This document shows, in pieces, positions 27,501-39,249 of a DNA stretch of 64,000 nucleotides. Source of the DNA: Adineta ricciae. Lineage: Eukaryota > Rotifera > Eurotatoria > Adinetida > Adinetidae. Position 1 is the stretch's first letter; the number at the start of each line of letters is the position of its first letter. Where the stretch lies: positions 393,054 through 457,053 of the forward strand of contig CAJNOJ010000052.1 of the NCBI GenBank assembly GCA_905250025.1. Reading direction: 5' to 3'. The translations under genes and the position numbers were made by a program. The notes under the pieces are model-generated. The model had not been told where the DNA came from. It worked only from the letters and a program-made list of their open reading frames with translations, and did not search any database.

Positions 27501-28569
27501 AATCATTTGAAAATTTTTTGTTCAGATGAAAATTGTGTGACGCCTGCTCTCTATGCTATTGTCGGTGCCTGTGCATTTCTTGGTGGTGTTAGTAAAATGA
27601 CGATATCATTAGTTGTTATTATGTTTGAACTGACAGGTGGCCTCACCTACATTGTTCCATTAATGGCTGCAGCAATGACAGCCAAATGGATTGGTGATAG
27701 TTTTGTCCGTGGTGGAATTTATGATGCACATATTGAATTAAATGGGTATCCATTTTTAGACAATAAGGAGGAATTTAATTTCACAACAATTGCAGCTGAA
27801 GTAATGCGACCACGGTAAATTTGATTGAAAGAAAATGTTTTCCTGGAAGAAAATTTGTTAATTTATTGAATTTGAATAGGCCTGAACAACAAACATCATT
27901 GGCTTTTCTCACTCAAAATGGAATGACGTTTTCCGATATAGAATCTTTACTAAAAGAAACAACTCATACATTGTATCCAGTAGTTGTCACACGTGAACAT
28001 CCCTACGTTGTTGGACAAATACAAAGACGCGATCTACAAGTTGTTCTCAGTACGTCTTTCATTGATCAGACGGGACTTGCCAAATTTCGACTTGAATCTG
28101 TTATTTAGGATCACAAAAGATGCATCGCTATCGTCTTTCGTCAAGTGTTATTCAATTCACATCTCCAGCAGAAGCAGCGCAGAATTCCGATTACGAATCT
28201 GATAGTCGATCAGATCAACGTCTAACAACAAACACAGAAGTTATTCGAATTGGCAATCTACTAGATCAAGTTTGTTCATTATTTTCTGGTGTAAAATATT
28301 TCTTTCTGCTTTCTAGGCACCAATTATTGTCACCGATCAAACTCCCATGGAAACTGTAATTGATTTATTCCGTAAGCTCGGCCTCCGTCAAGCATTTGTC
28401 ACACGCAATGGGTAAGTTTACTTTTGACATTCTCGAACGCATGTTCATTCTTATTTGATTTCTTTTCGTATTTAGTCGATTAAGAGGAATCATTACCAAG
28501 AAAGATATTCTTCGTCATATTCATCAAATGTCCTCGCATAACACCGAAACAGCGTATTATGACAACTGA
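24544..28569 (+). CDS. CLC-type chloride/proton exchanger, CLC-3/4/5 subfamily
   Basis: This multi-exon gene encodes an intracellular CLC exchanger that acidifies and supplies chloride to endosomal compartments. It carries the family blocks in order: GSGIPE (Cl- site), GKEGPFVH with the gating glutamate, and [10 protein letters not shown] with the region of the proton glutamate. [11 protein letters not shown] follows, then two C-terminal CBS domains ending in the block ITKKDILRH. Retention of both glutamates argues for an exchanger rather than a channel. Most introns are short, but one of about 383 nt (25383-25765) contains a GATA microsatellite and one of roughly 265 nt precedes 27006. The exon near 25766-26032 needs a further short intron ending at the AG before TGGTTTACTTGG to match the family. 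The start at 24544 is the best in-phase choice; an alternative 15-nt exon at 24716-24730 affects the N-terminus. Confidence 0.9.
24716..24730 (+). other. Candidate 15-nt cassette microexon in the CLC gene
   Basis: Fifteen bases are flanked by a strong polypyrimidine tract plus AG on the left and a GTAAAG donor on the right. The upstream exon ends in phase 1 (after TCC A) and the downstream exon begins AT GAA CAA. Including the 15 bases adds five residues and skipping them keeps the frame, so both forms are readable. Confidence 0.4.
25511..25526. repeat. (GATA)4 microsatellite
   Basis: Four tandem GATA units inside the long second intron region of the CLC gene. It is short and probably of no functional meaning. 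Confidence 0.8.
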
Positions 28570-29108
28570 AATCTATTTATTTTTCTCTTACCTCGTTTTA
28601 ATCACAGTGAGATCGTATAACAGTCTCTCTCTCTTTTGCTTGAACTATCTCATACTCATTTTATTTTCTTCCGTTTGTTACCAAAGAACTAAATCTTAAC
28701 TATCATAAGATATCAATCAATTGCAACCAACTTTCATTCGATTTTTTTTCTGTGTACAGTCTATCTCCTGCGTATATCTATATCTGCAAAATTCAAGAAG
28801 AAATTATTATTTTTTGTTTTGTTCCACTTCTTTTTTTATCTTATCAATGTTTGTTGTTCTCGTACATATATCGTTATTAACGTCTGCGTTTCTTTTTAAA
28901 TTATGGTTTTGTTGAACAATATGTCTGTTTGTGAAGAAAAAGAACTAGAGATAATGATGATCAAAAGTAAAGTCATATGAGTGATGAAGAATGGTTTTCT
29001 GTCTATATAACAAAGAAAACAATCGAAATAAAGAGTCAGCGCTGGATTTTCGTTCAATTGTTTTCATTTTTCTAGATAGTTCATTTGATCTGACTGAGAA
29101 GGACAGAC
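28570..29108. other. Spacer between CLC and COX17 genes
   Basis: Contains the CLC 3' UTR and the COX17 leader. A pyrimidine-rich tract ending in TTTCTAG (AG at 29074-29075) lies 33 bases before the COX17 ATG. It could be the acceptor of a 5' UTR intron or of a spliced-leader trans-splice. No gene seen. Confidence 0.5.
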
Positions 29109-29330
29109 ATGGGTTCAATTCAGGCGAAAAACCAACCAATCGCACCTCCTCCAGCGGTACAAACACCTGTAGTTGAAGGTGAAACAAAGCCGAAATGCAA
29201 AGCATGTTGCGCATGTCCAGAAACGAAACGTATACGTGACGAATGTGTCATTCTCAATGGCGAAGAGAACTGTTCAAAAGAAATTGAAGCACATCGTGCA
29301 TGCATGCGTGCTGCTGGTTTTAATATTTAA
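29109..29330 (+). CDS. COX17: Cytochrome c oxidase copper chaperone COX17
   Basis: A single-exon 73-residue protein. The core CCACPETKRIRDECVILNGE, followed by IEAHRACMRAAGF, is the COX17 fold: a copper-binding Cys-Cys pair and twin CX9C motifs that form the helical hairpin in the mitochondrial intermembrane space. It delivers Cu(I) to SCO1 and COX11 for cytochrome oxidase assembly. It is about ten residues longer than human COX17, owing to a Pro-rich N-terminus. One additional Cys sits three residues ahead of the Cys-Cys pair. The stop lies only 112 bases from the stop of the minus-strand EF-hand gene, so the 3' UTRs probably abut or overlap. Confidence 0.95.
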   Translation: MGSIQAKNQPIAPPPAVQTPVVEGETKPKCKACCACPETKRIRDECVILNGEENCSKEIEAHRACMRAAGFNI

Positions 29331-29442
29331 AATACAATTGAACTCCATCGAACTATTTTTCTCCCTTTAGGAAAAAGCAAAAGAAACTGTGTTGTTTTTT
29401 TTTTTAATTAGTTTTTCACAAAATAAAACTGGACAAAATCGG

Positions 29443-30735
29443 TTATTGAGTACCTAAAAGCAGTTTAATTAGATTGTCGATAGAGTAATGACCATCGTCA
29501 TCGAGTGGTAAACATCGTTCGATTTTGGAAATATCGGCTGTACTAATCCCGATTTCTTTCAAGATTTTCCGCAGCTCACTGGGTGAAAAGAATCCGATAT
29601 TGTCGAGATCAATAATACGTAGGGCTTCACGTAATTCAATTTCCTCCTTCGTTAAAAGATGCTCTTGATAGGATTTGTTCTTCTTTTTATTTGTTGATTC
29701 TGAACGCTTCTTTCCTCGTTTGTTTGCAGTTAAACTGCGCGATTGACGACGATCACTTTGCACTGCTGACGTTGATTTAGCTCGTTTAGATCTTGTTTGT
29801 ACTGGAGAGTCGCCAGAAGCTAAAGGACGAGTTTCGTCAATTGGTTCAACTGTCAACGAATTAACGGATATTGTAACGTCTTTTTTATGTAAAAATTCTA
29901 ATTGTTCTTGACTAGTTGTATAGTATGTTTTCACTACGGATGCAATCGAAGAGAAATCGACAGGAGATTCTTCATTAATCGATACTTTTTGTTTCGTTTC
30001 TTCAACTATCATCAAAGACGTATGCGCTTGTTGATCATCAGTTTGTAACGTAACAGATGAAGCGTTCGATGGTTGAAAATCGTATTGGTAATGACGCATG
30101 TGTAAGGAATCATCAATAGTTGGCGATGTCGATGAAGACATAGCACGAGATACATTGAATTGTTCAACAAGCGATAGATCAAACTCCTAGAAAAAGATAG
30201 TTTTGGACTTAGATGAATGGTGACGTAAAAAGTGAGATGTACACACGTTCATCAGTGGAAGAATGATTTCCTTCTCATTGACTATCCATTTGCCACTTGT
30301 TCCATCATGATTCAATGGTTTATCTAATAGTTCTTCTGCGAACGATACGGAAATGTTCGTTCGAGTTTTATTCGAATCAGTCTCTTTCAATAAACTTCGT
30401 TCTTTTTTCTCCTTTCGAGAACGATGAAATTTCTTTTTCAAAGCGTTCAACAACCACGGTGCATTCGTATTTTGTGCTTTCAAAATTTGATTCATACGAA
30501 TCGGTATCGCACTCGGCAGACTTTTATAATAATTCTCTTGTATCGAACTAGTTGATTTGGAACTATTCAATTGTTTACTATTGTTAAAGTATGTGTTAGT
30601 AAGATATTTCCATGAGTAATCTCCTTCACGAGCCACAGACAAGTCATTTTTCACAGCAGCAAACGATTTCGACATCGTCAAAAACAGATTAGTCTTGGAT
30701 AAAACTTTCACGTCATCCATCGAACAGTTTGTCAT
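29443..30735 (-). CDS. EF-hand-containing basic protein, uncharacterised
   Basis: Two exons (30247-30735, 29443-30186) separated by a 60-nt intron give about 410 residues. The intron is set by the GTGTGT donor at 30246 and the TTTTCTAG acceptor at 30187; splicing fuses two open frames without loss. The N-terminal two thirds are hydrophilic, rich in Ser, Lys and Arg, with a basic patch (about residues 285-325) resembling a nuclear signal. The C-terminal 70 residues form an EF-hand pair. The first loop begins DLDNIGFFSPSE, with acidic residues at positions 1, 3 and 12. The second loop is degenerate. This is calmodulin-like helix-loop-helix folding on an unfamiliar tail. I do not recognise the orthologue; a ciliary or cytoskeletal role is possible but unsupported. 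Confidence 0.75.
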
Positions 30736-30765
30736 TCGAACAATTCAAGTAGAAAAAAAAGCACA

Positions 30766-30779
30766 CTCACACACACACG
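30766..30779. repeat. Short CA-rich tract
   Basis: An imperfect (CA)n run in the 136-base spacer between the EF-hand gene and the Rho GTPase gene. The spacer presumably holds the EF-hand gene promoter. Confidence 0.6.
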
Positions 30780-30871
30780 TACAACGATACGAAAAGAAGA
30801 AAAGAAAATGTGATAAGTAACCCAAGCAACAGAAAAGAAAAGAGCAAGAAGAAAAAAACAATGAAATATTC

Positions 30872-32603
30872 TCAGACACCTATACAGCCCGAAACCAATT
30901 TTCTCCACGTTTTGGTTGAATGATGATGATGACGGGATCGGGATCGGGACGGCTTGGCTGATGTTTGTTCTTGTTTTTGTTCTTCAAGTAGAGGTACAAT
31001 GGATGCTGTCGAAGCCGGTAGTGTCGTACTTGCATCACGAAATTCAATCGCTGTTAGTACAGCGGTGTCGAATACAGTTTTAAGATTTTTTTCTGTTAAT
31101 GCTGAACATTCAATATAACTACAAGCGTGCATTTCTTGTGCACGTGCGCGTGCTTCTTTCTCAGTCACCGGTTTAAGTTTTTGTTGATCGAGTGTTAACA
31201 ACGTTTGTAGATCTGATCGAAGATCCATTTGTGTACCGACGAGTATGATTGGAATTTTCGAATTGGAACGACGTGCACGCGACAGCCAATATGTGATTGC
31301 ATTTTGAAATGATGAAGGATTAACGACACTAAAGCATAATAGAATAACATCACTGTATGGAATACAAAGGCCATGTAAAGGTGAGAATTGTTCCTGAAAG
31401 AGCAAAGAGAGAACATCAGTTTTTGATTATTGCAATGCTCCTTGAGACAGTCGTTAGTCTACTGATTATTTGTTTTTTTATTTTCCATTCGACGACTGTT
31501 TAATATTAATGATTAGAATAACTAATCAGATATGCAAAATAAAACGTGCACGGAAAAATCGAGACTCGAAACTAAATTAATCAAGTGAGAAGGGATTCAT
31601 TGCAGTTGGCAAGTGTTGTTTTTTTGTCTCATTGCATACAGAATTGAATCGCACATGATAGGAATATGATAAATATATTACAGATGAATGAGTCTGTTGA
31701 AAGCTGCAGTATGACATCTGTTTCATGTCGATGAGAAGTCTAATCTCAATCGAATTTATGCAAATAGAAAAGGAAAAATAAATCGAATCAAATTTGTACT
31801 TTGTTGAGAAAGGATTTCCTCAAGTTGCTTTCGTTCGTTCTCGTTCTTGTTGATGAATCTTGTATAAGTATTTGAAGTGTGTCAAAGTAGAAGTGAAAAG
31901 AAAACAAGGTCGATTAAACGGATTTTTACCACTTCTCTTTCAAGACAAATGTAAATAAAGGCCTTCTCTTAACGCCTGTCGGACAAAATATTACAGGTAC
32001 GAATGCTTACATTCAATCGACTCGTTTGATTAAAGTTAGAGAACGAGAAAGAAAAACGAAATGATTAGCATTGGCACACTTTACTTGCCAATAAGATCTA
32101 TCATTATGCATATACTATTACCCATACATGCTCTTTCTCCCTTTCAATAATTATCATTCTGATATGCACAAGTCTGTAGGGAAGATTCAAGGTTCTCTTA
32201 GTAGAGTGTACTTGCATAAATATCGATTCCTATGTGTGGTATATCGTATATTTACCTTTCCTCCTGTATCGCAAATGTCGAAATGAACAAGTCGTGTGCC
32301 AACCGACACGTCGACAGAATAATTATCGAATGCAGTTGGTACATATTGCGTTGGAAAATCATTTGTTGTATAACTTACAACTAATGAAGATTTACCGACA
32401 CCGCAATCACCAATGATAACACATGTTATATGACCACCTGTGTGATGATTATTATTATGTAGAGATGATGATGGTACGAGTGGAATAGATGAGCTCGATG
32501 ACGGTGATGAAGATATCGTCGTTGATGATTGAGTAGCTGATGATGATGATGTCATATCGTTATGTGTCCTTGCAGTTGTCGTTTCAAAACAGTTTGGACT
32601 CAT
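30872..32603 (-). CDS. RhoU/RhoV-like (Wrch/Chp) atypical Rho GTPase
   Basis: Two exons (32256-32603, 30872-31393) with an 862-nt intron give 289 residues. The order is that of RhoU: a disordered Ser-rich N-terminal extension (about 55 residues), the G domain, then a basic His-rich tail ending in CIGV. Matches include [20 protein letters not shown] (switch I with its Thr), [24 protein letters not shown] and [13 protein letters not shown]. RhoU proteins act through PAK and Par6 on filopodia and adhesion, and are palmitoylated at the terminal Cys motif. The P-loop reads GDCGVGKS and switch II reads DTGGK, where RhoU has GDGAVGKT and DTAGQ. Thus Cys (32403-32405) replaces the Ras G12 equivalent and Lys (32256-32258) the catalytic Gln. 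The Lys lies at the exon end, before a consensus donor. Confidence 0.9.
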
Positions 32604-35600
32604 TTTCTAAATAGTGAAAATGCGATATGACTGAAGGTTACAAAAAGGTAATAAAAAAAAGAGATGTAAAAACTGAGAATATAACGAAAAGACGAACGCG
32701 AAGAAGAACACGAAGAAAAATAACGATTTTCTTTTAATAGAAATATATTGACACATTTAACAAGATGCCAAATTACATGCGATGAAATACCTTTTTGAAT
32801 CTATGCATCGGTTAGTTCGCTGTCATTGATGAATAAAAGAATATTGAGCAGTCATTTGAATAATAGTAATGTTGTTTATTAATCGAAAGAACAATAAATG
32901 ATCTTTGAGATGCGTATAACAACGGAAATCAAAAAAAGAAAGAACTTGCTCGTCGTAAATGCTCTTTTCGTCGGTTCTGCCTCTCTCTCTCTGTTTGACG
33001 ACCATCTCGATTAAAGATATTTCTTATCGTATATCATCATTCGGATTTCTTTACGTATTACTTCGTTTTACACTGCCAACAGCAAGCGATGACAACACAA
33101 GAGAAAGAACGAGAGGGCGATCTATCTCTGTTGTTCTCCGTTGCTTTTTTTATACATCTAGAATCATTCAGTCATAATCTTTTTTCCTCTTCTTTCGCTC
33201 GCTCTCTGCCTTTCGGATGTTGTCAATAAAATATTATCCGAGAGCGACAAGGGATGCGCAGAACAAGAAGACTTAACATCATACATAAACACGCAGACTG
33301 TTTTGATTAGTGTATAAAGACTTGTATAAAAGGGTAGACCGACTAAATCAAGATATCTGTATGACAAGCATGGTTATTCAGTAAGACAAGAAAAATGATT
33401 CCTGATGTTTATGATATAGTCGAGAGAGACATACGGAGAACGACGAAGGCGAGAAAAGATCTTGTCGAGTAAAATGCAAGCATACTCATCGAACCTAAAA
33501 ACAATAAAAGGAAACGGGCGAAAGAGAACAAGAAGAAGAAACAAGACATTGATAGTTCTAGGAAACATCGTTCGTGCAAGTCGAATTTGATTAATCAAAA
33601 GGATATGACCACGCAATCTACATGAAAGGAGACGTTCATCGCTGTATATTTTTCAACTGTCAATTAGTGACATAGATCGATTGTATTAGCAATGATAGCC
33701 GAAAAAATGTCCTCGAGTTTGTATAACTAAATCGGATGTTTGACTTGCCGTATACTACTTACTTTAATAACCATGACTTGTAGATTGACGGGAAACAAAG
33801 CTTTTTCAATAAAATATATGTCTGTAGATTGATGTAGTCGTTGCAATAGGAAATCAATTTTTTTTCGAACGAACTACAGAGAGAAGAAAAATGAGAAAGG
33901 TGAAATCACGACTTTTTTCTCCTTATTCTTTATGCGCTTCTCTTGTCGACATCGTTCCCCTTGCGCCTTCTCAAGGATCTGATGAAGGCAACAAAAAAAT
34001 TTATGTTGTTACGTCATCGTCATCGCTTCTTTTTCTTGCCTCTCTTGGAGACATAAGGCACGCGTATGCTTTAAGAAAAAAGAAGGTATAATAATTTTGA
34101 TACACCTGACAAATACAAACATGCGATCTATCTTGCCTTGACAGTACTGATCGATAAAATCAATAATGATTATTAGAAGAAGAAAAAAAATAGGAGAAAC
34201 TACTTTGATAAACATCTAGACACGATGATGATGAGAGAAAACGGCGAAAAGACTATGTGGATAGACGTAATGAGAGTGTTGATCACACTTTGTCAAGGTG
34301 CAAAGTACCCGAAAGTGAGTTAGTGAGCATTTGTACGCAATGTTTCGTGTTACCTATTACAGTACAGTAATTAGATGATGACAGGAGAACGAGAGAGAGA
34401 GACGAGAAAAGACTGGGCGTTCATTAGTAATCTAGTGTCTGTCGACTGTCCTTCGCTCATTTACAATCACTATGTTAAATAACGAAGATGACGAGCATTT
34501 AACATACCAATTGAATATCAATTGATCACGTAGATCGATACGAAATGAAAGAACGAAACTCACTATCGTAGCTGACCCCCCGACGTGGTACAATCACATC
34601 TGGTTCATTTCTCTCTCCCTCTCTTTCAAATCAAAATTCCTCTTTTATATTATATTCGTTGCGTGTACGTATGCGTGCGTAAGAGCATTTATACAGTATG
34701 GTGCTCGGACCGTCAATTATTCTTTTACTTCTTCTTCGCATCTAGCCAGCAGCCACGCAGAATATGATACCGCTTTTGTCTTCTGTTTTATCATGAAAAT
34801 GAGAATATATGTATGTGACGGAATGTAAAAGCGAGAAAAATAACAACAAAAGATTCTATGTACATGCGAACTCGTTGATCAATAGTATATGCAATGAGCT
34901 TACGAGATCTTTCTTATGCACATGCTCAGTCTCTAATATGTGCAATCGAGTATAGGGATAGAAGAGGGAAGTGACACATTCGTTTTGCCTCTCGATTTAC
35001 TAACATCACGCTTCAACTGAATACAACCTATCAATAATGCTACATCGATCAGTAATGATGAAGATAGGGAGACGTCGATTATGCAATAATAACTGGTGAA
35101 ATCGATGGTAATAGTAAAGATTACCCTCACAAAGAGAATATATTATTGATCGATAGAAGTGTTTTGTTATACTCAACTCAGATGCTTTCAATTTCATCAT
35201 ATATCGCTTATTATTCAACAATATCTCTGGAAGAAAGAAAATAAATACGAAGAAACCTCGAATTGATTGTCTGTCGGACTAACATAAGTGTCGGACATAT
35301 TCTTCTCGAGTTCTTCGTCTATTAGCTGACTTTTTGTAAATAAATTGAAATGTCTTCTAAGTCGCAAAAAAACATTTTGGATAGAAAAAGAAAAACTTGA
35401 ACTCAAATGTCATAGTTGACAGTGCGAAGTATGATTTTGAAAGTACTTATAGTAACTCGTTTGCTTTGCTTGAAAAATTTTATCTTAAATATTGGAATTC
35501 TATCCTCATCGGGCACAACATATGATTTGATGGTGAGAATATTCTCTCAGGAACATGGTTCAAGTTCGAAGTATCACTGCTCTTTCTCTCTTTCATTTTT

Positions 35601-36815
35601 GGCGTTGTTTGCCCATGCATAATTGATTTGTTACTATATTACATAAAATATTATTAACAAGCAAGACAAAAGAGCAAGAATGTTTCACAGCTTGACGTAT
35701 ACGATGAAATAAGATGACTTCTGTGTCGTGCACCCTGCTGATAGTAATTGAATTAACCTGCTTTTTGCTGCTAAGACATGTTTAAGGGAAGATTATAATC
35801 GACAGAATAGACAATGAACTCAGAAATCTGCTGATCATTGATCGTTATTTAATTATTTAATGGTTAATTAGAAAGCAAAATGTGTATCGTACGTGAAGAG
35901 TATTGGTGATACTCGAGAGAACGCATCGATTGAATATGTATTGTTTATCGGATAAAAAGAAGGATATCGGATTTGGGTCTATCAAGAGAAAAGAGACACG
36001 ACTATCGCGTATCAATGCATAGTTAAGAATGAGAATGCAACTCAAGGATTTCTAATCTCCGTAATAGCTTAATATGCGACAAAATTGTCTGAGAAGGATG
36101 TACATGATCAAGTCATTCCAGTAAATTCCTTGGAAAAATATACGGAATTCATCAAACGAGTTATTCATATAATAAATTATCGTGAAATTTTCTCTAATGT
36201 TTATTGATTTCAAACTGAAATATCTTAATTTATTGAAATCATTTTTGTGAACTGCATTTCATTCATCCGTTATGCTACGTGAACCGGAAATGATACAGAT
36301 AAAGATGTTGATTATATAATAATAATACTCGATAAGGTCGATGGTTATCGGAATGATGATTTCAACAAGGAAAATGTTTTACATAGTTGATCCTATTTAA
36401 TATTCAGATGTATCACAGAATTGGAGGGAAAACAGTCAATAAATAAAAAGCATTGATCTCGATGTCAGTATTTGTTGTTGACATTAGTTTCCAAGATGCT
36501 TTTTTAATATTTCTCTGGAGGAATTCAGATGTCTTTTAAGTAGAAGGAGTGTTTTTCAGTGAAAAAAAAAACAATTTACTGCAAGCATTTTTGTTTTTAA
36601 GATAGACAACTGTCTTTCATTCTACTTCCGTTGCTTTGTGTGCTTGAAAAAAAGTAATTTTATATTAACTTGTTCAAAAACGTCCTTTTTTGATATAAAA
36701 AAGAGGAAAAAAAAGCAAAGTATGAGTATTTGACGTGCATAATTAAACATTTGAAAAAACTAACAAGTAAGGAGAAGACGTCATTCGGGAGAAGTGAAAA
36801 CAATTGATTGCAGAA
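32604..36815. promoter_or_regulatory. 4.2 kb gene-free divergent spacer between RhoU-like and TRAF genes
   Basis: By far the longest stretch of the window without a recognisable gene. It lies between two divergently transcribed signalling genes, so it must contain both promoters and 5' UTRs. It holds purine/pyrimidine-rich tracts (a CT run at 32981-32992, GA-rich patches near 34385-34410) and many short AT-rich blocks. All open frames are under 85 codons and look random in composition. No tRNA, transposon ends or tandem arrays were seen. A regulatory function is inferred from position and size only. Confidence 0.4.
32981..32992. repeat. (CT)6 microsatellite
   Basis: Six CT units in the upstream region of the RhoU-like gene. 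Confidence 0.75.
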
Positions 36816-38577
36816 ATGACGGAATCACCGATGAGCATCCCAGTTTATGAAGGTTCGATGTTATCACTTCGGAGTACGACTCCGTCCTTGGCTCGTTCGC
36901 GACCGATGACAGGTTTAGCCAAACGGTAAATGATCTGATTTGTTCAACAGATTTCGAGCATTTTCATCTGTAGAAAATCGGAACCGGAACCAAAATGGAA
37001 ACGTGGCGATTTGGAATCAAAATATCGTTGTGTAGCATGTAGTAATTATTTGCGATTTCCCCTGCAGTTCGAAGATTGTGGTCATCATATTTGTTCGGGC
37101 TGTTTACCTGACATAATGCGGTAGTAATGGAAATGATAGGAGATAAATTGTTGATCTATCTTCTCTTCTTTAGTGTCTCTCCGCGTTGTCCGAGTTGCCA
37201 ACAACCAATCGCTCGTGACAAAGTTGTCAATGACAAAGGACTACAACGAGATATTCAAAGCTTGGATGTCTACTGCTATTACAAAGATAAAGGCTGTGAT
37301 TGGCAAGGAACATTGAAGGACTACATGGTAAGAAGACTATGGGAAAAGGTAAACTTGTGATGTGCAATATTTACAGGGTCATGTGGACACGTGCGGATTC
37401 GTCCAAGTGGATTGTACAAATGCCTGTGGCGTAAGATTTGAAAGACGTTTCGCTCCCAAACATCAGACTGAAGATTGTCCTAAGCGAACTGTTGTTTGTG
37501 AATTTTGTATGATAACTGAGACTGCTTACAATACAGAGAATTCACTTCTGTTTATTAAGGTAAAGGAAACATTATCTTTGAAGAGGAAATTCCTCATCTA
37601 AATACTTGTCCGGAATTCAAAGTCCCGTGTCCAAATGGATGTTCAAGTCAAGAATGGCCACGTGGTCAAGTATGTAAATCCATTCGAGTTGATACTAGAT
37701 TTTCATAAGTTGCGCTTTAGATACAAAATCACTTGGATACTATGTGTCCAAAACAAGAATTATCTTGTCCATTTGGTGAATGTGGCTGTGAGTACCGTGG
37801 TCAACGAACAGAAATTACCAAGCATATGCAAGAATCGCCCGGTCTGCACTTAAATCTTGCTGGGCGAACTATCACAATCCAAAAGAAACTGTTACAAGCC
37901 TATGAAGAACGTACAAATGAACAAAAGAAATGGATCGAATTGTTATCTGTACGGGTCAATGCTTTAGACAAAACCTACGGAGCTCAATATATATGGAAAA
38001 TCGATCATTATCAAGTACAATAGAAACGTTTCCATTAATCAATAAAAAAATCTTTTTTTGTCGTTTAGGAGCGCCTAGAAGAAGCGCGTACAGGTAAAAA
38101 AACCACACTGTTCAGTCCGCCATTCTTAACAAGTCGACATGGATATCGCTTGGCACTTTCGATTTGTCTCGGCGGTGATGGAAAAGGTAAAAGGAAACAT
38201 TCATATCTGTTGAAGAGGAAATTAGGCATTCCCATTGACTTCTTTTAGCGAAAGGAAAATATGTCTCGCTATTCATTTGTGTATGTCGTGGTGAATATGA
38301 TGCTCTATTATCTTGGCCATTCTCACATCGTGTGACATTCACCTTACTAGATCAATGTGAAGATGTTGATAATCGTCGTCCAATAATCTACAGTGTTAAA
38401 CCAAATATTTGTAAAGAAAACAAGCCATTCTTAGGCCGACCGGTGACGGAACGTAACGCAAGCTTCGGTGCACAGAAATTCACAGATTTAGACACCATGG
38501 GCACACTTGAATATGTTAAAGATGATACGGTCTTTATCAAAGTCGAAATTGATAATGAAGATATGATCATTATATAA
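36816..38577 (+). CDS. TNF receptor-associated factor (TRAF) family protein
   Basis: Eight exons (36816-36925, 36974-37120, 37174-37327, 37377-37506, 37560-37669, 37721-38014, 38069-38186, 38249-38577) join in phase to give 463 residues. The order is a short N-tail, then a RING finger (CVACSNYL, CGHHICSGC, CPSCQQ). Next come TRAF-type zinc fingers (CYYKDKGCDW, VDCTNACG, CPFGECGCEYRG), a short coiled coil and a C-terminal MATH/TRAF domain ending MGTLEYVKDDTVFIKVEI. Such proteins trimerise under TNF, Toll or IL-1-type receptors, and the RING acts as a ubiquitin ligase feeding NF-kB and JNK. Two to three zinc fingers and a short coiled coil make the protein compact beside vertebrate TRAFs. I cannot assign it to a numbered member; it is nearest in layout to TRAF3/5/6 forms. 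Confidence 0.92.
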
Positions 38578-39249
38578 AGGCAGAGAACAGAGAGAAAGAT
38601 TTTTATTATTTATTCGTCGCTGCTTTCTTGTGCAAATAAGTGACGAGAAACTCTTAACGTTGTCCTTCTTTTTTCAAATACAAATTAAAATAAAAGCACT
38701 CAGTACTGAAAAATAAAAAAATAATTTTGATTCGATTAACAAAAAAATAGAAAATAATAACAATCGTGACGAAATCTTTATTTTCGATTGACACAACGTC
38801 CTTGCATTTGACACCCAGGACGAAAGTCACATTTAGAGAAAAATCAAATTCCTTTCCGGCGAATTTGTTTATTTAGTCGATTAAAAAATTTATTAAATTT
38901 CTCTTTTTCTCGTGTTATCTTAGAAAAGAAACCGAGTGTAAGTTTGACAGAGTAAACTGAATATTAGTATCATTTAAATTGAAAAAAAACGATCGGCTCA
39001 CTCGTTGTTCTCTTTCAGGGACGACAACCGTCTATAATTAGTGTGCAGTTCTTTGTCAACATTCATTGATTGTAGTAACGAAAGTGTAAAATGAAAGCGA
39101 GAAAGAGAAAAGAGAGGGTTGGTGAGAAGGTGAGAAATCAAAAAATGGCAGTCACATAAGCAGCACACATCGAGCATTATAACACGAGCAAAATCTTCGA
39201 GCTATAGAATAAGAAGTATTGCTTTTTCTTTTTCTTCTCGCTTTTTTAT
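38578..39249. other. Intergenic spacer, no gene seen
   Basis: TRAF 3' UTR with AATAAA-like signals near 38690 and 38710, then the leader of the next gene. The sequence is AT-rich with no coding pattern. Confidence 0.5.

Noticed and set aside
33891-34091. 66-codon plus-strand open frame in the long RhoU-TRAF spacer
   Set aside because: Composition is random, no domain, no splice partners, and similar frames occur on both strands of the spacer.
35215-35406. Minus-strand frame with a polar stretch resembling protein
   Set aside because: Short, no homology I recognise, and no flanking exon with matching phase.
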